DNA of 32,811 nucleotides from Deltaproteobacteria bacterium (GTDB taxonomy: Bacteria > Desulfobacterota > Desulfuromonadia > Geobacterales > Pseudopelobacteraceae): positions 1-32,811 of the forward strand of contig JAJYBH010000026.1 in NCBI GenBank assembly GCA_021779135.1, written 5' to 3'. How positions within the stretch are numbered: position 1 is the stretch's first letter; each line of letters starts with the position of its first letter. The position numbers were made by a program, and so were the translations under genes. Positions 1-7,255 of this stretch are shown here, piece after piece. The notes under the pieces were generated by a model, which saw nothing but the letters and a program-made list of their open reading frames with translations, searched no databases and had not been told where the DNA came from.

Positions 1-697
1 GTAGGTCAGGTTGGGCGCCGTGCCGGACAGGGTGCCATGCGCCGGCTGGGTTACGACGGTGTAGGTCAGCGCGTCGCCGTCGGCATCGCTGCCGGTGAGG
101 GTGATGGCCTTGGCGCTGTCTTCGGAGATGCTGACGCTCTGGGATGTGGCTGTCGGAGCTACGTTGCTGAAGGTGATGTTGATGCTGACGGTGGCGGTGT
201 TGGAGTCGATTTTGCCGTCGTTGGCCTTGAAGGTGAAGCTGTCGCTGCCGCTGTAGCCGGTGGCCGGGGTGTAGGTCAGGTTGGGTGCCGTGCCGGACAG
301 GGTGCCGTGCGCCGGCTGGGTTACGACGGTGTAGGTCAGCGCGTCGCCGTCGGCATCAGTGGCGGAGAGGCTGACCGCCTTGGCGACGTTGCGGGTGGTG
401 CCGACTGTCTGAGCGGCGGCTACCGGGGCGTCGTTGACGGCGGTGACGGTGATGGATACGGTGGCGGAGGAGGAACTGACGGTGCCGTCATTTACGCTGA
501 AGGTGAAGCTGTCGGAACCGCTGTAGTTGGCGGCCGGGGTGTAGGTCAGGTTGGGCGCCGTGCCGGACAGGGTGCCATGCGCCGGCTGGGTTACGACGGT
601 GTAGGTCAGCGCGTCGCCGTCGGCATCGCTGCCGGTGAGGGTGATGGCCTTGGCGCTGTCTTCGGAGGTGCTGACGCTCTGGGATGTGGCTGTCGGA
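1..697 (-). repeat. Tandem 270-bp coding repeats (Ig-like domains)
   Basis: Units begin at 1, 271 and 541, so the period is exactly 270 bp or 90 codons. All lie in frame in the large secreted protein. The copies at 1 and 541 are nearly identical over the first 157 bases: I see one difference, at 127 versus 667. The middle copy at 271 has diverged more, especially after its first 80 bases. The array continues beyond the window, so the copy number is unknown. Confidence 0.9.
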
Positions 698-2424
698 GGA
701 TTATTGACCTGGACCGCGGCAACGGTGATTATGAGTTTTGTCATTACTGTCGCTTGTGATGGATCAGCAACCGTGATGTTGACTGTGTATGTTCCAATTA
801 CCGTCGGCGTGCCGCTCAGGAGTCCACTTGAGCTCAATGTCAGCCCTGCGGGGAGTGCATCGGTGGTCGTGAATGTCAGTACCTGGTTATCGGGGTCGGT
901 GGCCAGAACCTGATAAGAAAAGGGTGTGTTAACCGGAGTATTTGCCGTTTGCTGTGCGGGCGCGCCAGGGGCCTGATTTTGCCATTGAACATAGATGGAA
1001 AACGTATAATGAATTACCGAATGCCCATCACTGATGTCCACACCAACCGGATAGGATGCGTTGCCTTGCTGGCTGGTCGGTATCCATGAGATACGCCCCG
1101 TGGGACTCATCGCCATACCGGGAGGCGCCTGGACAAGCGTATATGTCAACGGATCGTTTTCGACGTCAATCGCGGTGATCTGATAGACATATTGAACGCC
1201 CGTTTTCGCGCTATTCAGCGTAGCAGAGTTCACCGATGGAGGGTAATTGCACAGAGGCGTTGTGACCGGAAGAGATGCTGCGGGATATGTCTCATCGCTG
1301 TAGATGGTCACAACCGGATTGAACGCTTTCGTGGTATTGACATTTACCGTTGCCTGTATGCACTGCTGTGCGCCAGCGGCCACACTGGGAAACTCCCAGC
1401 CAATGGTTTTTGTTGCAGTGTTATAGAGCCCGCCATTCGTGGCGCTGACAAAAGCAATGGAACCGCTGGAATCCTGAGTATTGTCGGCATTAATATCTGC
1501 GGTGACCACAACATTGGTAGCGGCTACCGTATTTGCCATATTATCGATACAGATATTGTACGCAATGTTCCCACCATAATCGGCACACGAACCGCCAACC
1601 TGTGAACTGGTAACCGTCATGGGATTTGTTGTTGCAATTTTATCGGTAACGGTAAACGTGACCGAACCATTTGCAGGAATATTCAAATCGTACTGATATA
1701 CGAACTGCATGTCTCCACTCTCAGGAAAAGGGCCGGCAAAATCACTGAGAATCAGGGGATCTGTTCCATTTTCCAGGGAGTCAAGAATTGATCCCGGGCT
1801 TGAAGCGGTAGTATCGATATCATAGTGACTGGGCTTCAGAGTTGAGGTCTGAATCAGCGTACGTCCTTCAAAACCGGTTTGTATCGCTCTTTCACCCTTT
1901 ACAATCACGATATTGTCATTTCCGACCAGAGATATATCGAGATCCGAGTAGGTATACAGATGATAATCCAGCGCTGACGATGTTATGTTCTTTATCGTTA
2001 TTGTCTTGATGAAGGATGAATTGTATGAGGGGGCCGCTTTGTCGCCCATGGTAAAACCAACAGTGGCGGTGAAGCTCGGAGCAGTATAGACGAGTGTTGC
2101 GGTGCTGAAATCGCTACTCTGCGTGCCGGTCACCGGCAGTTTGTCAAATGAGGTCTGTTTACCCGTAGTCCCAATCCTGTACCAGAACCACTCCCTCCAG
2201 AGGGGGTGATATATATTGGCAGATGGTAGCCCCCCGGCATATTTATCAGACCAGTCTGTCACGCCATAAGGAAAATTCGTGGCGGGCGAAATACCGGAGG
2301 AGTCAATTGTTGCGCTGTCATAGGAATTTCCAACAGTCCAAATGGCCGCTATCGAGGTACTATGCGTCACCAGGATCGCTAACAGAACCACGATTAAACT
2401 GATACTGCATCTCATTCTTTTCAT
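1..2424 (-). CDS. Large secreted Ig/cadherin-like repeat protein (C-terminus outside window)
   Basis: This gene is open from its ATG at 2424 to the left edge, 808 codons with no stop, so it is partial at the C-terminus. A GGGAGG ribosome site lies four bases before the ATG. The N-terminus is a signal peptide (MKRMRC, then a hydrophobic stretch ending near THSTSIAA). Residues of about 25-290 are a beta-rich region I do not recognise. Next comes a DUF11-like section containing several cysteines, then two He_PIG/cadherin-like Ig domains (SYQVLATDPDN, LPAGLTLSSSGLLSGTP). Last come about 90-residue repeats with the signature SDADGDALTYTVVTQPAHGTLSG, typical of bacterial Ig-like (Big_9/VCBS-type) surface proteins. 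The likely location is outer surface or extracellular, with an adhesive or structural role. It follows the PPIase gene by 54 bases on the same strand, so it may be the fourth gene of the omcZ operon. The function is inferred from architecture only. Confidence 0.85.
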   Translation of the reverse strand, partial: MKRMRCSISLIVVLLAILVTHSTSIAAIWTVGNSYDSATIDSSGISPATNFPYGVTDWSDKYAGGLPSANIYHPLWREWFWYRIGTTGKQTSFDKLPVTGTQSSDFSTATLVYTAPSFTATVGFTMGDKAAPSYNSSFIKTITIKNITSSALDYHLYTYSDLDISLVGNDNIVIVKGERAIQTGFEGRTLIQTSTLKPSHYDIDTTASSPGSILDSLENGTDPLILSDFAGPFPESGDMQFVYQYDLNIPANGSVTFTVTDKIATTNPMTVTSSQVGGSCADYGGNIAYNICIDNMANTVAATNVVVTADINADNTQDSSGSIAFVSATNGGLYNTATKTIGWEFPSVAAGAQQCIQATVNVNTTKAFNPVVTIYSDETYPAASLPVTTPLCNYPPSVNSATLNSAKTGVQYVYQITAIDVENDPLTYTLVQAPPGMAMSPTGRISWIPTSQQGNASYPVGVDISDGHSVIHYTFSIYVQWQNQAPGAPAQQTANTPVNTPFSYQVLATDPDNQVLTFTTTDALPAGLTLSSSGLLSGTPTVIGTYTVNITVADPSQATVMTKLIITVAAVQVNNPPTATSQSVSTSEDSAKAITLTGSDADGDALTYTVVTQPAHGTLSGTAPNLTYTPAANYSGSDSFTFSVNDGTVSSSSATVSITVTAVNDAPVAAAQTVGTTRNVAKAVSLSATDADGDALTYTVVTQPAHGTLSGTAPNLTYTPATGYSGSDSFTFKANDGKIDSNTATVSINITFSNVAPTATSQSVSISEDSAKAITLTGSDADGDALTYTVVTQPAHGTLSGTAPNLTY

Positions 2425-2478
2425 ACTGCCTCCCATTCCTTTCTGAATCCGCACCTTGACTACATACTGTTTCCGCAA

Positions 2479-3468
2479 TCACTTGAGGTAGACTTCCACC
2501 TTCGCCTCACGTTTCAGGGTTTCGGCAAGCCCTTCAATCCACTTCGCCTGTGCTTTAGTTAGCAAGAACTTTTCGATAAAAGCCTTAACCTCTCCAAACT
2601 CCTGGATTCTTTCCGGCTTTCTATCAATGACCTTAATAATATGGAAACCATGCCGCGTTCTGACGATGTCGCTTATGTCGCCAACCTTAAGCGTGAAGGC
2701 AACCTTGTCAAATTCCAGTGGCATATACCCATGTGTGATATACCCGAGATCACCACCCGACGGGGCGCTTGCACAAGCCGAGAACTGTGTCGCCAGTTCG
2801 GCAAAATCCTTGCCGGAAAGCACTTCCTGGCGGATGCGCTCGATTTTCCTTCTGGCTTCGGCGGCCTCTTCCGACGTGGGATTTTTGGGGAGCATGATTA
2901 ATATGTGGCTGACCTTGACCGACTCGGCTTCCTTAAAGCTTGCCTTGTTCTGTTCATAATATTTTCTCATCTCGGCATCAGGCACTCTGAGATCCTTGAG
3001 GCCTTGTTTTTGCAAATACCGGTCGACGTAGATCTGTTGCCTGACCTGTTTCCGGTATTCTGCATTTTTGAGGTCAGTGGCCAGGGATGTCCGAGACTGC
3101 TCGCTCTTTGAATCAGCGGCATGTGTAGCTTTTATACTTTCATCCACTTTTTGTTCCACGTCGCCATCGATAATCCTCTCGCCAGCCTGCGCCATAAGTT
3201 CATAGGCAACCTGTCGCTCAAGCTCTACCTTCTGGATCTGTTTCCTCGTTTCTTCCGATAGGTTGTTGGCGCCATACTTTTTATACCTGGCCAGCGCGGC
3301 GGTGATGTTCGGTTCCAATTGGCTGAAATAAATCGGCCTGTCGTTCACTTTGGCAGCAATGGGATTTTCACCGGCACCACTGTGGGGTGCGCTTATGACG
3401 GCTCTGGCTGCTGCAACCGAAATCAGTTGAATTGCAAGCAAAAACAGTATGATTCGTGTAGCAAGCAT
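2479..3468 (-). CDS. Secreted PpiC-type (parvulin) peptidyl-prolyl cis-trans isomerase, SurA/PrsA-like
   Basis: This 329-residue periplasmic foldase catalyses cis-trans isomerisation at prolines of exported proteins. The ATG at 3468 is preferred because AGGAG lies seven bases upstream. The longer frame would need a TTG at 3498 that overlaps the end of the protease gene and would put ten polar residues before the signal peptide (MLATRIILFLLAIQ). A helical N-terminal chaperone-like region (about 35-175) is followed by the parvulin domain at about 185-282 (VSHILI, GKDFAELATQFS, GGDLGYI, FTLKVGDIS, RHGFHIIKV). It sits just downstream of ozpA, like the PpiC-type gene GSU2074 that follows omcZ-ozpA in Geobacter sulfurreducens (from memory). 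Its likely clients are OmcZ, OzpA or the neighbouring repeat protein, which is an inference. Confidence 0.92.
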   Translation of the reverse strand: MLATRIILFLLAIQLISVAAARAVISAPHSGAGENPIAAKVNDRPIYFSQLEPNITAALARYKKYGANNLSEETRKQIQKVELERQVAYELMAQAGERIIDGDVEQKVDESIKATHAADSKSEQSRTSLATDLKNAEYRKQVRQQIYVDRYLQKQGLKDLRVPDAEMRKYYEQNKASFKEAESVKVSHILIMLPKNPTSEEAAEARRKIERIRQEVLSGKDFAELATQFSACASAPSGGDLGYITHGYMPLEFDKVAFTLKVGDISDIVRTRHGFHIIKVIDRKPERIQEFGEVKAFIEKFLLTKAQAKWIEGLAETLKREAKVEVYLK

Positions 3469-3494
3469 TATTACTCCTGAATAGACATGGTTAA

Positions 3495-4964
3495 TCAATT
3501 GTTGGATATAGTGATGTCCGCGAATGCCCCAATTTCACCGTGGGGATAGGCCGTGATGCTGCCGGCATTTTCCGAAGTAAACTCGAATGAACCTTCATGA
3601 TCATCCAAATGCCGCTGATGATGCTTCTCAAGCTCCACCACCTCTGTGTAATGGGGAGCCCGGAAAACAATATTTTTCAGGCCATGATTGATGATACCTA
3701 TCCGGTGGGACCCGGGTTTCAGTGGCATAGTCAACGCGTCAGCCTTCAAGGGTGCCCTGGTTCTGGACAAGGTGTAATGCTTTGCTGCTTCTTCCAGGCC
3801 TCGTGGTGCGTCAACCAGGCCGAAGCCAAAGTAGACGTCCCGACCGGGGTCACCCAGATCATGGGCTGTGGAATCAAGGCGCTTTCGGACATCGTCGACA
3901 ATGTTGCCATCAGCATTGCCGTCTTTGATGCCGGCGGAAAGCAAAAGGGCTGCCACTCCTGCTACATGGGGAGCGGCTTGTGAAGTACCGCTTATGACAG
4001 CATAGCTTCCTCCGGGGATCGTCGATTTGATATCCGTTCCCGGGGCCGCCAGCTCCACCTTTGTGCCGTAATTGGAGAATGGGGCGCGGCTGTCATCCAT
4101 TGCTGTCGCCGAGACCGCGATCACGGAATCGAACGCGGCAGGGTAATCGACCGTTGGCTGGTTGGAATTGCCTGCCGCTGCAATGATGATTATTCCTGCA
4201 TCGTACGCCTGTTGACAGGCGTCTTCGACGGCCTGTGAATAGTTTAGGGGATCAAATGGAACCCCGAAACTCATATTGATAATATCCATCTTATTGGTGA
4301 TCGCCCATTCGATTCCGGAGAGTATGTCGCTCGTACTGCCCATCATGCCGCCATTAAGAACCTTGACGGCGTAGAGCGATGCATCCGGTGCAACACCAAC
4401 CACGCCGGTGCCGTTGTCCTTGGCGGCGATTATTCCTGCCACATGGGTTCCGTGCCCCAGCCTCGTATCGTCGAACGGATCGTTGTTGTCATACGCAAAG
4501 TTATAACCACCCTTGTAATTATCTTTCAGATCGGGATGGTTGTAATCTATCCCGCTATCCAGAATAGCCACCTTGACGCCGGCCCCCTTGATGCCGTTCA
4601 TGGCAGCCACATCGGCACCGATGTGCACAATGCTCCATGAATCTGCATAATCCGCAGGGGGGGTGATTTGGGTGGGGGGGGGCTCATCAAAGGAAATCAC
4701 TCGGTCTTCTTCGATATATTTTATCCGGGGATCCCTTTTAAGACCTGCAATCGCTTCCTCGGGCAGTTGTGCCGATATTGCATTGATCCGGGTATGGTCA
4801 CGCTTGATTCTACCCCCCGCGCGACGCACCCTTTCATTTTTATCATGATCGGTCAGCCCGGAATTCTGATGGAAACCGATAATAACTTTCTTATCTTCTG
4901 CAAAAACAAGTGCGGGGAGGATTAATAAGATAAAAAACACGAAAAATGTATGACTTCGAGACAT
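3495..4964 (-). CDS. ozpA: Secreted subtilisin-like serine protease, OzpA-type
   Basis: This 489-residue S8 peptidase has a signal peptide (residues 1-22, cut near VFA-ED), an I9-type inhibitory propeptide (about 26-92, ending YIEEDRVI), then the catalytic domain. The triad is Asp136 (AILDSGID), His171 (GHGTHVAG) and Ser328 (GTSQAAPH). Asn266 in AAAGN is the oxyanion residue. About 100 residues after the catalytic core form a beta-rich tail ending in ADITISNN. AGAGG-type pairing lies just before the ATG at 4964. In Geobacter sulfurreducens the protease encoded after omcZ (OzpA) is needed to convert the long form of OmcZ to the short filament form. The same gene order here makes that role likely. 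The adjacent PPIase starts 26 bases after this stop, so the two are probably co-transcribed. Confidence 0.92.
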   Translation of the reverse strand: MSRSHTFFVFFILLILPALVFAEDKKVIIGFHQNSGLTDHDKNERVRRAGGRIKRDHTRINAISAQLPEEAIAGLKRDPRIKYIEEDRVISFDEPPPTQITPPADYADSWSIVHIGADVAAMNGIKGAGVKVAILDSGIDYNHPDLKDNYKGGYNFAYDNNDPFDDTRLGHGTHVAGIIAAKDNGTGVVGVAPDASLYAVKVLNGGMMGSTSDILSGIEWAITNKMDIINMSFGVPFDPLNYSQAVEDACQQAYDAGIIIIAAAGNSNQPTVDYPAAFDSVIAVSATAMDDSRAPFSNYGTKVELAAPGTDIKSTIPGGSYAVISGTSQAAPHVAGVAALLLSAGIKDGNADGNIVDDVRKRLDSTAHDLGDPGRDVYFGFGLVDAPRGLEEAAKHYTLSRTRAPLKADALTMPLKPGSHRIGIINHGLKNIVFRAPHYTEVVELEKHHQRHLDDHEGSFEFTSENAGSITAYPHGEIGAFADITISNN

Positions 4965-5018
4965 GGTAACCTCTCAAGCAGACTGCGTGAATATGGGACT
5001 CTTCAAGGTTGCGGATAT

Positions 5019-5057
5019 AATGGTTATGGGAGCGCCTGCGGCGCTCCCATAACCATT
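5019..5057. terminator. Perfect 17-bp hairpin between omcZ and ozpA
   Basis: The arms 5019-5035 and 5041-5057 are exact reverse complements with a five-base loop (CTGCG). It lies 28 bases past the omcZ stop and about 55 bases before the ozpA start. Neither side has a proper T-tract, so it may act as a 3' stability hairpin or a partial, leaky terminator rather than a full intrinsic terminator. Confidence 0.7.
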
Positions 5058-5084
5058 TCGATTACACAAGTTACAAGTAGTTAA

Positions 5085-6536
5085 CTATCTGACCTTCTTG
5101 CCGGCGGCAAAGATGGTGCTGGTAGCCGGACCAAAGAGAGTATTGACCGTTACCGTCTTACCACCGCCGAAGATCGGGCTTGTTGCTACGATCTTGTTGT
5201 CACTCCAGGAGATGGTCCTGGCTTGGGTGTTATTAATAAAGACTCCCAGTTGTTTCTTGAATTCCGCTGTGGGTGCCGAACCGAATCCAGCACCTGTTAT
5301 GGTCAGGGTCTGGGACGAGAGAACGGCGGTCTTTATGGCAACCTCGGGGGCCACGACAAGTTTGGCCAGGTTGCTGATCGTTCCGGTCTTGTCAACACGC
5401 AGATCATAGACGCCTTGCTTGAGTGTCGTGGGGAGGACCACTTTAACCTCGCTCACCGTGGTGGAGAACGGTGTGAGCGTGATGGTATTGCCGTCATTGG
5501 TGAGGGTCACCACCGGTTTGTAGGTTGTTGTTCCGGAGGTGTTATCGTTGATGAAGCTGTTACCGTTAATGGTAAGTGTGGCCGCTTTGCCGAGGGCCAC
5601 AACCTTGCTGCTCAGGCTGCTGATCGCCGGAACAGTGGCTGTCGTGGTATCACTTGCGGCGGTGCCGGTCCAGGACCAGTGGCAACCCTGGCAATCCCAG
5701 TTGTTGCCGATATGACCGTAGCCGAGGTTTTCCTGTCCGGGGATGATCGTGCCGAGGTTGGCCGAGGCAGGCGAATCGTACTGGATATTGTGAAGCGAAT
5801 TCACGCCGTGGCAGGCCTCGCATCCACGAATGGTAAAGCTGTTGCTGCCGGTACCATGGCACCACTGACACGTCCCGATTGATCCCGGATCTCCCTGACC
5901 GATGCCGGTGCCGTGATGGAGGGTTTGATTGTCGCTAATCGGACGCGGGCTGGCAGAAGGACTGGCCTGGTGGCACGCCGCACAGCCCTGGACGATGATG
6001 GTTGTCGCCGGATTTGCAGGATTGGACACTGTCCGCCCCACAGGACCCGGGGTCACACCGCCGGCCCCGGTATTCATAGGATAAGAGGGGATATAGTGAC
6101 CATCATTGGTATTGTCTACGGCAGCACCATGGCAATGCTTGCAATCCTGGGCCGCGGCGAAGGTTGTGGTGTGGTGCGGCGACTGATTGTGGCAGTTGAA
6201 GCAGTTGGTCGGATCCTGAATTGAGAATCCTCCGCTCGAACTTGGAGACAATATATGGCAACCGGTGGCAAGCGTGGAAGGCAATGTGCCGGACGCATTG
6301 ATACAGCTGGGGACCGGGGTGGAATTCAGCAGTGCATGGTGCGTCACGGCCAACGTGGCATCGGTCCCGTGGCATTCATGGCAATCGGCAAGCGTGAAGT
6401 TGCCAAACGAGGTGTCATAGATGAACAAGTTCTGGTTGACGGGGGGCGGAGGTACCGCCGCCCAGAGACAGACAGCCGCACCGAGTATGATCGTTGCCGT
6501 GAGCGAAATGCTCTGCGCTATCGATTTTTTTCTCAT
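5085..6536 (-). CDS. omcZ: OmcZ-type extracellular octahaem c-type cytochrome (nanowire subunit) with C-terminal domain
   Basis: This 483-residue secreted multihaem cytochrome has a signal peptide at about 1-26. Seven CxxCH haem sites begin at Cys52, 112, 132, 185, 223, 239 and 282. An eighth site fits CX14CH (Cys78, Cys93, His94). Extra histidines (66/67, 121/122, 147, 207/208, 249, 275) could be distal ligands. Seven CxxCH plus one CX14CH is the pattern of Geobacter OmcZ. Residues of about 300-483 are beta-rich and look like two IPT/TIG-like modules without haem, matching the part removed from OmcZ on maturation. The start at 6536 has AAAGGAG eight bases upstream. The longer frame from a TTG at 6581 lacks a placed ribosome site. 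Protease and foldase genes follow. The likely role is electron transport from the cell to external acceptors or through biofilm. Confidence 0.93.
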   Translation of the reverse strand: MRKKSIAQSISLTATIILGAAVCLWAAVPPPPVNQNLFIYDTSFGNFTLADCHECHGTDATLAVTHHALLNSTPVPSCINASGTLPSTLATGCHILSPSSSGGFSIQDPTNCFNCHNQSPHHTTTFAAAQDCKHCHGAAVDNTNDGHYIPSYPMNTGAGGVTPGPVGRTVSNPANPATTIIVQGCAACHQASPSASPRPISDNQTLHHGTGIGQGDPGSIGTCQWCHGTGSNSFTIRGCEACHGVNSLHNIQYDSPASANLGTIIPGQENLGYGHIGNNWDCQGCHWSWTGTAASDTTTATVPAISSLSSKVVALGKAATLTINGNSFINDNTSGTTTYKPVVTLTNDGNTITLTPFSTTVSEVKVVLPTTLKQGVYDLRVDKTGTISNLAKLVVAPEVAIKTAVLSSQTLTITGAGFGSAPTAEFKKQLGVFINNTQARTISWSDNKIVATSPIFGGGKTVTVNTLFGPATSTIFAAGKKVR

Positions 6537-7255
6537 TTCTTTTTCTCCTTTAGTTTGTTTGCTTGAAACAGTTGATGACAACCTGCTTAGTTATTCAATC
6601 ACCTCCTTTAACTGTTATTTTCATGGGAACCCGAAGAGGTCCATAAGGGCGAGTAACCCATAACAAGTGTTGCATTAAAGTGCCCGCCACATTTCATCAA
6701 ACATTGCCTAATCTCGTCTCATGTCGGGAGAACAAGAAACCGCCCGACGTGATCAGCCGGCAACAATGCATATACGCTCGGCTATCTGCATGCCCGCTTA
6801 CTCACGCATGCAGGTAATTTCTCTCCATGGATGGTTGAGGAAAATCGGAACCTGCAAGAGTGAACAGCAAAACATTGGTGCCATATAAATAAAGTTTATT
6901 AATGTTGTATAAGCTCAAAGTCTAACCGGCGCCAAGCATTTGTCAACAGATAAATGAAATAAAGTTAATATGTCGAGCAAAAACAATTAGTATCTACACA
7001 TTTATTTATACGGATAATTCTTGCGAAATTTGCTTGCAGGTTTTCTGTGGGGAATGGAAAATCGGATGCTACCGTGGGAACGTGACCGAAACAAAGCGTT
7101 ACCTGACAATAGGGAGTTACTACGGGGGACTCGCGAAGATTTAGGGCAAAAACAGGGGAGTATTCTGGTGAAATAAGAGAATCAAGCGGTAAGAAAGCAA
7201 AAAGCGCTCGTTGTTCAGCCGGATGAATGGGGCTACCCAGCGAGTTTTTTGCAGA
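6537..7255. other. 719-base non-coding region upstream of omcZ
   Basis: I see no convincing gene here. It is AT-rich between 6880 and 7020 and holds the candidate omcZ promoter. The omcZ-proximal 380 bases would be a long leader with several inverted repeats: CTGCATGC at 6786-6793 with 6806-6813, a GTCGGG/CCCGAC pair near 6724-6748, and an imperfect hairpin near 6623-6644. A consensus Shine-Dalgarno sequence (AAAGGAGGTGAT on the minus strand, about 6598-6609) stands in front of no long reading frame. I did not recognise a GEMM or other known riboswitch. Confidence 0.6.
6919..6946 (-). promoter_or_regulatory. Candidate sigma-70-type promoter for the omcZ operon
   Basis: On the minus strand a consensus -35 TTGACA (6941-6946) is followed after 16 bases by TAGACT (6919-6924), four of six matches to TATAAT. 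It points at omcZ and would give a 5' leader of about 375 bases. It is the best match I saw in this region, but it was found by eye. Confidence 0.4.

Noticed and set aside
37-759. A 240-codon Gly/Val-rich open frame on the plus strand
   Set aside because: It is antisense to the Ig-like repeats. Its apparent repeats come from the 270-bp coding array on the minus strand.
6537-6581. TTG start at 6581 for the cytochrome, adding 15 residues
   Set aside because: The added residues are polar and precede the signal peptide. A proper ribosome site stands before the ATG at 6536, and the AAAGGAGG upstream is about 20 bases too far from the TTG.
6868-6884. Sigma-54-like element on the minus strand (TGGCAC ... 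TTTTGC)
   Set aside because: The distance between GG and GC is 12 bases rather than the required 10.
6537-7255. Possible c-di-GMP/cGAMP (GEMM) riboswitch before omcZ
   Set aside because: These riboswitches are common before Geobacter cytochrome genes, but I could not find the conserved core bases here.
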